From positions 1 through 64,000 of the forward strand of contig JBAYOW010000006.1 of assembly GCA_041678005.1 (NCBI GenBank): a stretch of DNA of 64,000 nt, in the 5' to 3' direction. Both the position numbers and the translations under genes were made by a program. This DNA comes from Sulfurivermis sp041678005. Its GTDB lineage: Bacteria > Pseudomonadota > Gammaproteobacteria > Thiohalomonadales > Thiohalomonadaceae. Of the stretch, positions 23,407 to 33,303 are shown piece by piece. Every line of letters begins with the position of its first letter. The stretch's first letter is position 1. The notes under the pieces are model-generated. The model saw only the letters and a list, made by a program, of their open reading frames with translations, made no database searches and was not told the DNA's origin.

Positions 23407-23868
23407 TTGTTCCGAGGTGTGAGCACATTAACGCTGGATGCAAAGGGCCGCATGGCGATGCCCGCGCGTTATCGCGATCTGTTGCAGGAACGCACTGGCG
23501 GCAATCTGGTGATCACCATCCACACGGACGATCGCTGTCTCTGGATCTACCCACGGCCAGAATGGGAAGAGATAGAGGCGCGCATCGATGCCCTGCCTTC
23601 ATTCAATCCGCTGACAACCAAGTTGCGCCGCTTGTTGATTGGTTATGCGACAGAAACCGAGATGGATGGTGCTGGAAGGCTCTTGTTGGCGCCGAGCCTG
23701 CGTGAGTATGCAGGGCTGGATCGCAAGTTGATGTTGGTGGGTCAGGGGCGGAAATTTGAGTTGTGGGATGAGGCGCGTTGGCAGGCCCAGGTCGAGCAGA
23801 TGTTGGCTGAAGGTGTGTTCGCTGGTGATGAGGCGTTAAGTCCTGAGTTGCAGAGTTTGGTGCTTTGA
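23407..23868 (+). CDS. mraZ: Transcriptional regulator MraZ
   Basis: This 153-residue DNA-binding protein of the AbrB/SpoVT fold controls the dcw operon. It has the two MraZ repeats: FRGVSTLTLDAKGRMAMPAR near residues 2-21 and TEMDGAGRLLLAPSLREYAG near 80-99. The start is a TTG at 23407, with AGGAGA at 23395-23400 six bases upstream; an open frame runs further upstream through the promoter but is not conserved. The stop overlaps the rsmH ATG. Confidence 0.93.
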   Translation: MFRGVSTLTLDAKGRMAMPARYRDLLQERTGGNLVITIHTDDRCLWIYPRPEWEEIEARIDALPSFNPLTTKLRRLLIGYATETEMDGAGRLLLAPSLREYAGLDRKLMLVGQGRKFELWDEARWQAQVEQMLAEGVFAGDEALSPELQSLVL

Positions 23869-24800
23869 TGGTGATACCACATCAGCCGGTGCTGCTGGCA
23901 GAGGTCATGGCTGCATTGCGGCTGCGTGTAGATGGGATTTATCTGGATGGTACTTTCGGTCGTGGCGGCCACGCGGCAGAAATTCTGGCAAGGATGGGGC
24001 CGAACGGTCATTTGCTGGCAATGGATAAGGATCCAGAAGCGGTGGCTGTGGCGCAGCAGCGTTTTGCCACGGATAGTCGTTTTGTGATTGAGCAGGGCAG
24101 TTTTGTGCGGCTGAATAATTTGGTGGCCGAGCGGGGCTGGATGGGGCAGGTAAACGGTATTTTGCTCGATCTGGGGGTGTCATCTCCGCAGCTTGATGAG
24201 GCAGAACGAGGTTTCAGTTTTCGTCTCGATGGTCCATTGGATATGCGCATGGATCCGGCTAGTGGCTTGAGTGCAGCTGAGTGGCTGGCGCAGGCCAGTG
24301 AAGAGGAGATCGTTCGCGTGTTGCATGAGTATGGAGAGGAACGGTTTGCCAGGCGTATTGCCCGTGCCATCGTGCAGGAACGAGAGGTTCAGGCGATTAC
24401 GCGTACAGAGCACTTGCAGTCGGTAGTGGCGCGCGCCAATCCGGCCTGGGAGAAAGGTAAAAATCCGGCCACGCACAGTTTTCAGGCAATCCGGATTTTT
24501 ATCAATCATGAGCTCGATGAGTTGGATGAGTTTTTATCGCAGTGCATTGATTTGCTGGCACCAGGCGGGCGGCTGGTGGTGATCAGTTTTCATTCTCTGG
24601 AGGATCGGCGGGTGAAGCAATTCATACGTTATCAGCAGCGTGGCGCTGAGCTGCCGCCGGATCTGCCCTTGCGTGAGGATCAATTATGGCGGCCGCGCCT
24701 GCGGGCCGTGGGCAAGAAGATCGTCGCCGGGGCCAGTGAGTTGGCCGCTAATCCACGTGCGCGCAGTGCCGTGTTGCGTGTGGCGGAGAAAGTGGCGTGA
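23868..24800 (+). CDS. rsmH: 16S rRNA m4C1402 methyltransferase RsmH (MraW)
   Basis: This 310-residue enzyme methylates N4 of C1402 in 16S rRNA using SAM. The SAM-binding motif is GIYLDGTFGRGGHA (about 22-35), followed by LAMDKDPEA. Conserved family motifs include ILLDLGVSSPQLDEAERGFS and KNPATHSFQAIRIFINHELD. The length is normal. The ATG at 23868 overlaps the mraZ TGA; the TTG one codon earlier is a possible alternative. The gene overlaps ftsL by four bases. Confidence 0.96.
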   Translation: MVIPHQPVLLAEVMAALRLRVDGIYLDGTFGRGGHAAEILARMGPNGHLLAMDKDPEAVAVAQQRFATDSRFVIEQGSFVRLNNLVAERGWMGQVNGILLDLGVSSPQLDEAERGFSFRLDGPLDMRMDPASGLSAAEWLAQASEEEIVRVLHEYGEERFARRIARAIVQEREVQAITRTEHLQSVVARANPAWEKGKNPATHSFQAIRIFINHELDELDEFLSQCIDLLAPGGRLVVISFHSLEDRRVKQFIRYQQRGAELPPDLPLREDQLWRPRLRAVGKKIVAGASELAANPRARSAVLRVAEKVA

Positions 24801-25063
24801 TCGGGCGGCTGTTGCTTGTGTTGCTCGCAAGTACGGTATTTGTTTCCGCAATGGGAGTTGTGTACTCGCAGCATCAGGCACGCAAATTTTTTGTTGAATT
24901 ACAGATGTTGCGAAGTGAGCGTGATGAGCTGAATGTCGATTGGGGACGGTTGCAATTGGAGCAAAGTACCTGGGCGACGCATAGCCGGGTCGAGATGATT
25001 GCCCGCAATAAGTTAGGCATGAAAATTCCTTCTCCATCAGCGGTGGTATTGGTGAAGCCATGA
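24797..25063 (+). CDS. ftsL: Cell division protein FtsL
   Basis: This 88-residue bitopic membrane protein has a short cytoplasmic start, one membrane helix (about 3-23, LLLVLLASTVFVSAMGVVYS) and a periplasmic coiled coil (FFVELQMLRSERDELNVDWG). It joins FtsB and FtsQ in the divisome. Identification rests on position between rsmH and ftsI, size and the LxxERDxLxxxWGxLxLE pattern. It uses a GTG start that overlaps the rsmH stop by four bases. Confidence 0.88.
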   Translation: MIGRLLLVLLASTVFVSAMGVVYSQHQARKFFVELQMLRSERDELNVDWGRLQLEQSTWATHSRVEMIARNKLGMKIPSPSAVVLVKP

Positions 25064-26817
25064 GTGAGCATACAGCAATTCAGCTCTACGATAGACGCAG
25101 GTATTTGCTTCTGGGCATGTTTGCTCTGCTTATGTTTGCCTTGTCATGGCGTGTTGTTGATTTGCAGGTGGTCAAACGTGAGTTCTTGCAAAATCAGGGC
25201 GATGCGCGAGCTTTACGCACTGTAGTGGTACCAGCACATCGCGGCATGATTACCGACCGTCATGGTGAGCCTTTGGCGATAAGTACGCCAGTGGAATCAA
25301 TCTGGGCAAACCCCGGGGAGTTGCTGGCTGAGCACAAGCATTTGCCAGACTTGGCCAAGTTACTGGAAATACCCTTGCCTGCGTTGGAGAAATTGCTGGA
25401 TAAACGCGCACAGCGTGAATTTGTCTATTTGCGCAGACATGTCACACCTGAATTGGCGCAGCGAGTAATGGAGTTGGATATTACCGGCGTGGCAAGCCAG
25501 CGGGAGTATCGGCGTTACTACCCGACTGGTGAGGTGTTTGCCCATGTGGTCGGCTTTACTAATATCGATGATGCCGGTCAGGAAGGGATTGAGTTATTGC
25601 ATCATGAATGGCTCAAGGGTACGCCTGGCAGCAAGCGTGTCATCAAGGACAGGCATGGCCGGAGTGTGAAAAACATTGAGAGTATAAGTGAGGCCAGACC
25701 TGGCCAGGATCTGCGCCTGTCACTGGATCGACGTCTGCAGTATCTTGCCTATCGCGAGTTGAAGGCGGCGGTGCAGGATAGCAAGGCTCGCGCTGGCTCT
25801 GCCGTGGTGCTTGATGTGAGCAGTGGCGAGGTGTTGGCGATGGTCAATCAGCCATCCTATAACCCGAATAATCGCAATGATTTAAACAAGGATCGCGTGC
25901 GCAATCGTGTTGCTACAGACGTCTTCGAGCCAGGTTCTACCATCAAGCCTTTTACCGTGGCGGCGGCTTTGGAAAGCGGCAAATTTCACCCTGATACTGT
26001 AATCGATACCGGCAGTGGTTTTCTGCGTATAAATAACCGTTTTATGGTGCGTGATATACATAATTATGGACGTATCGACGTTTCCCGCGTGATCCAGAAA
26101 TCAAGCAATGTCGGTGCTGCGACAATGGGTCTGGCGATAACCCCACAGCATCTGTGGGACATGTTTAGCCGCCTTGGTCTTGGCAGCATGACAGCCAGCG
26201 CATTTCCTGGCGAGGCGGCTGGTTCACTTACAGATTTTACGCGTTGGCGTGAGACGGAACGGGCCACTTTATCTTATGGCTACGGCTTGTCTGTAACTGT
26301 GCTGCAATTGGCCCAGGCATACGCCGCGCTGGCGGCTGATGGCTTGATGCCGGCGACGACTATGCTGCCTGCCAATGTCGGTTTGCTGGATAGCCAGCAA
26401 GTGATGCGCCCACAGATCACGCAGCAGGTGCGGCGGATGCTGGAGTTGGCGACAGCCAAGGAAGGCACTGGTAGCAGGGCGAGTGTGCCGGGTTATCGGA
26501 TCGCTGGCAAGACTGGTACCGCACGCAAGGCCACTGCCGGTGGTTATAGTGAAAATCGTTACCTGGCATTATTTGCAGGTTTTGCCCCTGCCAGTAAACC
26601 AAGGCTGGTGATGGTGGTGGTGGTCGATGAGCCACAGGGTGAATATTACGGTGGTCAGGTAGCAGCACCAGTATTTGGCAAGGTAATGAGTGGTGCGCTG
26701 CGTTTTCTGGATATCGCGCCTGATGACCTGGAATCCATGGGCGTGAAATTGGCGGATGCGCCAGAGAACAAGCCTGCTGTTCAGACCGCCAGGCCAGTTG
26801 CGCGAGGTGTCCTATGA
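25060..26817 (+). CDS. ftsI: Septal peptidoglycan transpeptidase FtsI (PBP3)
   Basis: This 585-residue class B penicillin-binding protein cross-links septal peptidoglycan. It has a membrane helix at about 15-35, a dimerisation/pedestal domain (50-220) and a transpeptidase domain. The active-site motifs are SxxK in GSTIKPF near residue 291, SSN in KSSNVG near 347 and KTGTA near 484. Its ATG overlaps the ftsL TGA by four bases, and its end overlaps murE. Confidence 0.96.
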   Translation: MSEHTAIQLYDRRRYLLLGMFALLMFALSWRVVDLQVVKREFLQNQGDARALRTVVVPAHRGMITDRHGEPLAISTPVESIWANPGELLAEHKHLPDLAKLLEIPLPALEKLLDKRAQREFVYLRRHVTPELAQRVMELDITGVASQREYRRYYPTGEVFAHVVGFTNIDDAGQEGIELLHHEWLKGTPGSKRVIKDRHGRSVKNIESISEARPGQDLRLSLDRRLQYLAYRELKAAVQDSKARAGSAVVLDVSSGEVLAMVNQPSYNPNNRNDLNKDRVRNRVATDVFEPGSTIKPFTVAAALESGKFHPDTVIDTGSGFLRINNRFMVRDIHNYGRIDVSRVIQKSSNVGAATMGLAITPQHLWDMFSRLGLGSMTASAFPGEAAGSLTDFTRWRETERATLSYGYGLSVTVLQLAQAYAALAADGLMPATTMLPANVGLLDSQQVMRPQITQQVRRMLELATAKEGTGSRASVPGYRIAGKTGTARKATAGGYSENRYLALFAGFAPASKPRLVMVVVVDEPQGEYYGGQVAAPVFGKVMSGALRFLDIAPDDLESMGVKLADAPENKPAVQTARPVARGVL

Positions 26818-28328
26818 TGACGCAAATGGCCTTGGCCACAGGCTATCAATTGCAGGAATTATTGCAGGGTCTGACCGATTTTGATGTTGCGTCCGATTGT
26901 GCCGTGCGTCGCATGAATCTGGACAGCCGCAAGGTGCAGCCAGGTGATTTGTTTGTCTCTTTGGGGGGCAACAATGAACAACGCGCCGCGTATATTTCAG
27001 AGGCATTAACACGCGGTGCTGTGGCCGTGCTGGTGGAAGGACAGGCGATACCAGTTGAGCTGCTCAATGCAGCAGTGCCTGCTGTGCCGGTGCGGGATTT
27101 GCGCGTCAGTCTCGGCCATGTCGCTGCCCGCCTGTATGGTGATCCGAGCAGGGCTATGACGGTATATGGTGTAACCGGCACCAATGGCAAGACCTCAGTC
27201 AGTCAGTTCATCGCGCAGGCCTTGTCGGTGGACGGTCCTTGTGGTGTCAACGGTACCTTGGGCAGTGGACTCTATGGCTCTCTCCACTCAACAGGCCACA
27301 CCACGCCAGATGCTGTGACTTTACAGGCCGAACTTGCCTTGCAACAGTCTGCCGGGGCGAAGTCTGCAGTCATTGAAGTATCTTCTCATGCACTTGATCA
27401 ACGGCGCGTTTCTGGCGTTGCCTTTGATGTTGCCGTGTTTACCAATTTGAGTCATGAACACCTGGATTACCACGGCGATATGGATGTCTATATACGCGCG
27501 AAAAGGCGCTTGTTTGATTGTGCGGATCTGCAGGTGGCTGTATTCAATGTGGATGATGTCGTGGGTGCGCAATGGTACACAGAGCTAAGCGGCAAGATGA
27601 CCTGTATTGCCTATGGTTTTGGCGCACAGGCGAGGCAGGCACAAGGTTCTGTAATTTACGGCCACGATTTACAGTTGAATGCTGCTGGTCTCAGTTTTCA
27701 GCTTTCCTCACCTTGGGGCGAGGCGCAGATCACCGCGGCGCTGCTTGGTGAATTTAACGCAGCCAATTGCCTGGCAGCACTGGCCGCCTTGCTCGCAGGT
27801 AGTATGCCGTTTGCAACGGCCGTACAACGGATCAAGCAAGTGCAAACTGTGGCTGGCCGTATGGAGCGTTTTGGTAGCGAGCAGCAGCCAACTGTAGTGG
27901 TGGATTATGCACATACACCAGATGCCTTGATGCAGGTATTGCAGGCGCTGCGAGGGCATTGCACTGGCAGCTTGTGGTGTGTCTTTGGTTGTGGTGGCGA
28001 GCGTGATCGCGCCAAGCGTCCTTTGATGGGGCAGTTAGCCGAGTCGCTGTCCGACCATTTGATCTTGACTGACGATAATCCACGTAATGAACCTCCCCAG
28101 GAAATTATCGAGGATATTCAGCGCGGCATGAAAAATCCGCATGCCGCCCGTGTCATGCGCGATCGTGCTGCTGCAATTTCACATGCCGTCAGTAGCGCCA
28201 GGCTGAGCGATGTGGTTTTGATAGCTGGTAAAGGGCATGAGACCGAGCAGATCATCGCCGGCAAGATGTATCCATTTTCTGACCGCATAGAAGTGATGCG
28301 TGCGCTGCAGGAGCGTGATAATGCGTGA
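26814..28328 (+). CDS. murE: UDP-MurNAc-tripeptide synthetase MurE (meso-DAP adding)
   Basis: This 504-residue cytoplasmic ligase adds meso-diaminopimelate to UDP-MurNAc-L-Ala-D-Glu with ATP. The P-loop is VTGTNGKTS near residue 120, and the DNPR motif that marks DAP rather than Lys specificity is at about 421 (TDDNPRNEPP). Two ATGs in a row (26814, 26817) are possible starts; both overlap the ftsI stop. The C-terminal domain ends in AGKGHETEQ. Its last codons overlap murF by eight bases. Confidence 0.95.
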   Translation: MMTQMALATGYQLQELLQGLTDFDVASDCAVRRMNLDSRKVQPGDLFVSLGGNNEQRAAYISEALTRGAVAVLVEGQAIPVELLNAAVPAVPVRDLRVSLGHVAARLYGDPSRAMTVYGVTGTNGKTSVSQFIAQALSVDGPCGVNGTLGSGLYGSLHSTGHTTPDAVTLQAELALQQSAGAKSAVIEVSSHALDQRRVSGVAFDVAVFTNLSHEHLDYHGDMDVYIRAKRRLFDCADLQVAVFNVDDVVGAQWYTELSGKMTCIAYGFGAQARQAQGSVIYGHDLQLNAAGLSFQLSSPWGEAQITAALLGEFNAANCLAALAALLAGSMPFATAVQRIKQVQTVAGRMERFGSEQQPTVVVDYAHTPDALMQVLQALRGHCTGSLWCVFGCGGERDRAKRPLMGQLAESLSDHLILTDDNPRNEPPQEIIEDIQRGMKNPHAARVMRDRAAAISHAVSSARLSDVVLIAGKGHETEQIIAGKMYPFSDRIEVMRALQERDNA

Positions 28329-29700
28329 GCTATCCAGCAAGATTTCTTCTGCAGGTATCAGTACACATCTGGCGCAGGCGGCGAGCTGGTTGGCGGCGGA
28401 GCATAAAGGTATAGATAAGGGTTTTATTGGTGTCAGCACCGATAGCCGCACCATGAAACCTGGCGTTTTGTTTGTGGCCTTGCGTGGGCCTAATTTCGAT
28501 GCTCATGAGCATATCCGCGAGGCCGAGGCAAAAGGTGCCGCCGCGCTGTTGGTGGAGCGTGTTGTAGACAGTACATTGCCGCAGTTGATTGTAGTCGATA
28601 CGCGTAGGGCCTTGGGCCGGTTGGCGGCGGCATGGCGGCAACATTGTAATACGCCCTTGATCGCCATTACTGGCAGCAACGGCAAGACTACGGTCAAGGA
28701 GATGTGCCGCGTCATTTGTTCTCAGGTTGGCGAAACACTGGCTACTGAAGGCAATTTAAACAATGAGATCGGGGTGCCGCTGAGTTTATTGCGCTTGGCT
28801 CCAGAGCACCGTTATGCCGTCATCGAAATGGGCGCGAGTAAGCCTGGTGAGATCGCCTATTTGACTGATTTGACACAGCCTGATGTGGCAGTCATTACCA
28901 ATGTAGGGCCAGCGCATCTGACAGGTTTTGGTGCAGTCGAAGATGTGGCGCGTGCCAAGGGTGAAATTTACGCCGGCCTGCGTGAGAACGGAGTTGCGGT
29001 GATCAATGCCGATGGTGTCTATACCGATCTCTGGCGTGAAATGGCCGGCACACACAGGCAGAGTTATTTTGGCGCGGCTGCCGAATCTGACATTACAGCA
29101 CAATGGCGGCCTACGGCTACAGGCACGCAGGTGGATTTGCAGACGCCGGCAGGCAAGGCAGAGATATTGCTGCCCTTGCCCGGTGAACACAATGTGATGA
29201 ATGCCCTGGCGGCGACGGCTGCATGTCTGGCTCTGGGCATAGATCTGACAGCGATATGCAATGGCCTGGCGCAGATCCGTGGCGTTGCCGGTCGTCTGAC
29301 AATTTCTGTGACAGACAATGGTGTTCGGCTTATCGATGACAGCTATAACGCCAACCCATCCTCGATGCGTGCAGCCATTGATGTTCTGGCGGCATACCCT
29401 GCGCCACGCATTCTGGTGGTGGGTGATATGGGTGAGCTGGGTGTAAATGCCGTGCAGCTGCACAGGGAAACAGGCTTGTATGCCAAGGCCGCGGGTATAG
29501 ATGCGCTGTATGCCATCGGTGAGCTCAGTCAGGCTGTTGTTGATGCTTTTGGTTCAGGCGCTAAACATTTTACCGATAGGGAAATGTTGTTGGCGGATTT
29601 GCAGCAGGAGCTGGGCGTGCAGGTGACCGTGTTGGTCAAGGGCTCACGCAGTGCGCAAATGGAATTGGTCGTGGCTGCAATTTCAGGCGGAGGTCGGTAA
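28321..29700 (+). CDS. murF: UDP-MurNAc-pentapeptide synthetase MurF
   Basis: This 459-residue ligase adds D-Ala-D-Ala to the UDP-MurNAc-tripeptide. The P-loop is ITGSNGKTTVKE near residue 115, and the Mur ligase central motif NNEIGVPLSLLRL follows at about 144. Its C-terminal domain has DDSYNANPSSMRAA. The ATG at 28321 has CAGGAG about eight bases upstream; an ATG at 28300 lies within murE and lacks a site. Confidence 0.95.
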   Translation: MRELSSKISSAGISTHLAQAASWLAAEHKGIDKGFIGVSTDSRTMKPGVLFVALRGPNFDAHEHIREAEAKGAAALLVERVVDSTLPQLIVVDTRRALGRLAAAWRQHCNTPLIAITGSNGKTTVKEMCRVICSQVGETLATEGNLNNEIGVPLSLLRLAPEHRYAVIEMGASKPGEIAYLTDLTQPDVAVITNVGPAHLTGFGAVEDVARAKGEIYAGLRENGVAVINADGVYTDLWREMAGTHRQSYFGAAAESDITAQWRPTATGTQVDLQTPAGKAEILLPLPGEHNVMNALAATAACLALGIDLTAICNGLAQIRGVAGRLTISVTDNGVRLIDDSYNANPSSMRAAIDVLAAYPAPRILVVGDMGELGVNAVQLHRETGLYAKAAGIDALYAIGELSQAVVDAFGSGAKHFTDREMLLADLQQELGVQVTVLVKGSRSAQMELVVAAISGGGR

Positions 29701-29703
29701 CTG

Positions 29704-30786
29704 ATGCTGTTATACCTGACCGACTATCTGACACAATTTCACAGTGGATTTTATGTCTTTCATTATCTGACTCTGCGCACGATTTTGGGCGTATTGACTG
29801 CGCTGCTTATTTCTCTGCTGCTGGGCCCGGCGATGATCCGTTACTTAAGTCGCTACCAGATAGGGCAGCAGGTGCGTGGCGATGGGCCACAAACGCATTT
29901 GACCAAGGCAGGTACGCCAACCATGGGTGGTGCCTTGATCCTGGTGGCGATAGTCGTCAGCACTTTGCTCTGGGCAGATTTAACTAATCGTTATATTTGG
30001 TTGGTGCTTGCTGTAACGGTGTTGTTTGGCGCGGTCGGCTGGCTGGATGATTACATTAAACTGGTAAAAAAACAGTCCCGTGGTTTACGCGCAAAACATA
30101 AATATCTGCTGCAGTCGATCATTGGTTTTGCCGCTGCATTCTTTCTTTATTACACCGCACAGTCGCCGGTGGAAACTCAGCTCATTGTACCGTTTTTCAA
30201 GAATATTACCTGGCAACTTGGCCTGGGTTTTATCTTGCTTACCTATCTGGTGATAGTCGGCAGCAGTAATGCGGTGAATCTTACTGATGGTCTTGATGGT
30301 CTGGCTATTCTGCCAACGGTAATGGTGGCCGGTGCGCTGGGTGTGTTTGCCTATGTTGCCGGTCACGTGCATTTTGCTACATATCTTGGCGTGCCTTATG
30401 TCCATGGTTCTGGTGAAGTGGCGATTATTTGCGGCGGCCTGGTCGGCGCTGGTCTTGGCTTTCTCTGGTTCAATACCTATCCGGCACAGGTGTTCATGGG
30501 CGATATCGGTGCCTTGGCCTTGGGTGCCGCGCTAGGCTCCATTGCTGTGGTGGTGCGACAGGAAATTGTGTTGTTCATCATGGGCGGGGTTTTCGTCATG
30601 GAGACTGTCTCGGTCATCTTGCAGGTGGGTTCATTCAGGCTGACTGGGCGGCGCATCTTTCGTATGGCGCCATTGCATCATCATTTTGAGTTGAAGGGGT
30701 GGCCTGAGCCGCGTGTGATCGTGCGGTTTTGGATCGTTACGGTGATTCTGGTTTTGATTGGCCTGGCTACGTTGAAGATACGCTGA
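29704..30786 (+). CDS. mraY: Phospho-MurNAc-pentapeptide transferase MraY
   Basis: This 360-residue polytopic enzyme transfers phospho-MurNAc-pentapeptide to undecaprenyl phosphate, making lipid I. It shows about ten membrane segments, the Asp pair in WLDDYIKL (about 116-123), NLTDGLDGLA (near 193) and the His motif PLHHHFELKGWPE (near 322). The length of 360 matches the family exactly. It starts three bases after the murF stop, with GGAGG about nine bases upstream. Confidence 0.97.
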   Translation: MLLYLTDYLTQFHSGFYVFHYLTLRTILGVLTALLISLLLGPAMIRYLSRYQIGQQVRGDGPQTHLTKAGTPTMGGALILVAIVVSTLLWADLTNRYIWLVLAVTVLFGAVGWLDDYIKLVKKQSRGLRAKHKYLLQSIIGFAAAFFLYYTAQSPVETQLIVPFFKNITWQLGLGFILLTYLVIVGSSNAVNLTDGLDGLAILPTVMVAGALGVFAYVAGHVHFATYLGVPYVHGSGEVAIICGGLVGAGLGFLWFNTYPAQVFMGDIGALALGAALGSIAVVVRQEIVLFIMGGVFVMETVSVILQVGSFRLTGRRIFRMAPLHHHFELKGWPEPRVIVRFWIVTVILVLIGLATLKIR

Positions 30787-30787
30787 T

Positions 30788-32125
30788 ATGACTATGATTG
30801 TTGGTTTAGGCAAGACAGGACTTTCCGTAGCGCATTTTCTTGCGCGACGTGGGGAGTCGTTTGTCCTGGCAGATAGTCGTATGCAGCCGCATGGTCTGGC
30901 CGATGTGCAGGCCAGATATCCACATGTACCGATCTATCTCGGGCCTTTCGATAAAAAACTCTTTGCCCGCCAGGCTCGCATTGTGCTTAGCCCCGGCGTG
31001 TCGTTGGATGAACCGGCGGTGCGTGCAGCACAGCAGGCAGGGGTGGAAGTGCTTGGTGATATAGAGTTATTTGCTCGTTATGTTGATGCGCCTGTGGTGG
31101 GTATCACCGGTTCTAATGGCAAGAGTACAGTGACGACCTTGCTGGCTGAAATGGCACTTGCCGCCGGACTTGAGGTGCGGGTGGGCGGCAATCTGGGTAC
31201 ACCAGCATTGGAGCTGTTATTAGAGTCAGACGATGCTGGCAGCCCTGATTTGTATGTGCTGGAGCTGTCCAGTTTTCAGCTGGAAACAGTCAGCACGCTT
31301 GAGTGTAAGTTTGCGACCGTGCTCAACCTTTCGGTTGACCACATGGATCGTCATGGCGCGATGGCGGATTACATAGCCTGCAAGCAACGTGTTTTCCATG
31401 GCGTTGGGGTGCAGGTGCTCAATGCCGATGATGAACTTGTTGCTGCCATGGCCGAATCTGGCCGCGAGATCCGTTGGTTCGCTTTGTCAGTGCCTGATGA
31501 TGACAAGAATTACGGGCTCGCGGACTGTGATGGGCGAACTTATTTGTGTTGTGGCGCAGAGCAGATAATTGCTGTTGATGAACTCAAGATCGCCGGTCGA
31601 CATAACTGGGCCAATGTCCTGGCTGCGTTGGCGTTGGCGGATGCACTGTCCATGCCCCGCCAGGCGGCATTGGCTGCACTGCGTGAGTTCAAAGGCTTGC
31701 CGCATCGTTGCCAATGGCTCGCCAGGATTAATGGCGTGGATTGGTTCGATGATTCCAAGGGTACCAATGTAGGTTCTACTGTAGCTGCACTGGCAGGTAT
31801 GCCGGGCAACAAGGTTGTATTGATTGCCGGTGGTGATGGCAAGGGGCAGGATTTCAGCCCGTTGCATAAGGCGGTATCTGACTATGCGCGTGCAGTTGTA
31901 CTTATAGGACGTGATGCGGCTTTGTTGGACCAGGCTATAGATGGCGCTGCGCCGGTGGTGTATGCCGGTTACAGCCTGGTGCAGGCAGTGCAGGAAAGCG
32001 CGAAGCTGGCACAACCTGGGGATACCGTGTTGTTATCACCAGCCTGCGCCAGCTTCGATATGTTTACTGATTATGTCCATCGCGCCGAAGTGTTCAAGGC
32101 AGCTGTGCAGGAGGTGGCGGCATGA
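30788..32125 (+). CDS. murD: UDP-MurNAc-L-Ala:D-Glu ligase MurD
   Basis: This 445-residue ligase adds D-Glu to UDP-MurNAc-L-Ala. It begins directly with the Rossmann motif MIVGLGKTGLSVAHFLARRG, a slightly shorter N-terminus than in E. coli. The P-loop is GITGSNGKSTVT near residue 104, and the C-terminal domain has LSPACASFDMF. The ATG at 30788 is one base after the mraY stop; the stop overlaps ftsW. Confidence 0.95.
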   Translation: MTMIVGLGKTGLSVAHFLARRGESFVLADSRMQPHGLADVQARYPHVPIYLGPFDKKLFARQARIVLSPGVSLDEPAVRAAQQAGVEVLGDIELFARYVDAPVVGITGSNGKSTVTTLLAEMALAAGLEVRVGGNLGTPALELLLESDDAGSPDLYVLELSSFQLETVSTLECKFATVLNLSVDHMDRHGAMADYIACKQRVFHGVGVQVLNADDELVAAMAESGREIRWFALSVPDDDKNYGLADCDGRTYLCCGAEQIIAVDELKIAGRHNWANVLAALALADALSMPRQAALAALREFKGLPHRCQWLARINGVDWFDDSKGTNVGSTVAALAGMPGNKVVLIAGGDGKGQDFSPLHKAVSDYARAVVLIGRDAALLDQAIDGAAPVVYAGYSLVQAVQESAKLAQPGDTVLLSPACASFDMFTDYVHRAEVFKAAVQEVAA

Positions 32126-33303
32126 GTGCACAAGGCATACTCTGGCGTGGCTATAGGAGCCCATCTCATTCTGCTAATCCTCAGCAGGCCGAAAGAATAG
32201 CAAGTGATGTTGTGTTGTTGCTGGCAGTAGCTGCTCTATTGTCCCTGGGTTTGTTGATGGTGGGATCAGCATCGATTTCAATTGCTGATAGCAAATTTAG
32301 TGCGCCATTTCATTATCTGTTTCGCCAGGCTGCTTACGTTGTGGCAGGTGTGTTGCTGGCCATTGGTCTGAGCCAGATTCCTCTACTGGTCTGGCAGCGA
32401 CTCGGTCCATTGCTGCTGTTGTGCAGTATGTTTTTGCTGGTGTTGGTGTTGATTCCGGGTATTGGTCGTAGCGTGAATGGTGCGACGCGCTGGATTCCTT
32501 TGGGTGCTTTTAATCTGCAGGTGGCCGAGCTGGGCAAGCTGGCCTTGATTATCTACACAGCTGGTTATCTGGTGCGCCGCAGTGAACAGGTACGTAACTC
32601 GGTGCAGGGGTTTCTCATGCCGGTTGCCGTGCTGCTGCTGTTTGCCGTATTGCTGCTGGCGCAACCTGATTTTGGCAGTCTGGTGGTGCTTGGCACTGTC
32701 TTGTTCGGCATGTTGTTTCTGGCTGGCGTACGCCTGTGGATGTTTGCCCTGCTGGTGGTTGCAGCTGGTGGGGTGTTGGGCCTGTTGGCAACCACCTCAG
32801 CTTATCGACTGGAACGCCTTACAGCCTTTATGAATCCCTGGGCCGATCCCTTTAATAGTGGTTTTCAGTTGACCCAGGCGTTGATTGCGTTTGGTCGGGG
32901 AGATTGGTTTGGCGTGGGCTTGGGCGGCAGTGTGCAAAAACTGTTTTATCTGCCAGAAGCACACACGGATTTTCTGTTTGCTGTGCTGGCCGAGGAGTTG
33001 GGCTTGCTTGGCGCGTTGAGCGTGATTGTTTTGTTTGGTTTGGTGGTATGGCGTGCCTTTGTTATTGGTCACAAGGCGGCGACACTGGGGGCACATTTTG
33101 CGGCCTACCTGGCCTATGGCATCGGCATCTTTATTGGTGTGCAGGCGATTATCAATATGGGCGTCAATATGGGTGTCTTGCCGACCAAGGGTCTGACTTT
33201 GCCCTTGATGAGTTATGGCGGCTCCAGCATGTTGGTTGTTTGCACAGCGATAGGACTTTTATTGCGCGTTGACCGGGAAAACCGTCTGGGAGGTGCGCGA
33301 TGA
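32122..33303 (+). CDS. ftsW: Septal peptidoglycan polymerase FtsW (SEDS family)
   Basis: This 393-residue SEDS protein has about ten membrane segments and polymerises septal glycan from lipid II with FtsI. Family motifs are NGATRWIPLGAFNLQVAELG near 112-131, the loop YLPEAHTDFLFAVLAEELGL near 273-292, and LPTKGLTLPLMSYGGSSMLV near 352. It overlaps murD and murG by four bases each. Confidence 0.96.
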   Translation: MSAQGILWRGYRSPSHSANPQQAERIASDVVLLLAVAALLSLGLLMVGSASISIADSKFSAPFHYLFRQAAYVVAGVLLAIGLSQIPLLVWQRLGPLLLLCSMFLLVLVLIPGIGRSVNGATRWIPLGAFNLQVAELGKLALIIYTAGYLVRRSEQVRNSVQGFLMPVAVLLLFAVLLLAQPDFGSLVVLGTVLFGMLFLAGVRLWMFALLVVAAGGVLGLLATTSAYRLERLTAFMNPWADPFNSGFQLTQALIAFGRGDWFGVGLGGSVQKLFYLPEAHTDFLFAVLAEELGLLGALSVIVLFGLVVWRAFVIGHKAATLGAHFAAYLAYGIGIFIGVQAIINMGVNMGVLPTKGLTLPLMSYGGSSMLVVCTAIGLLLRVDRENRLGGAR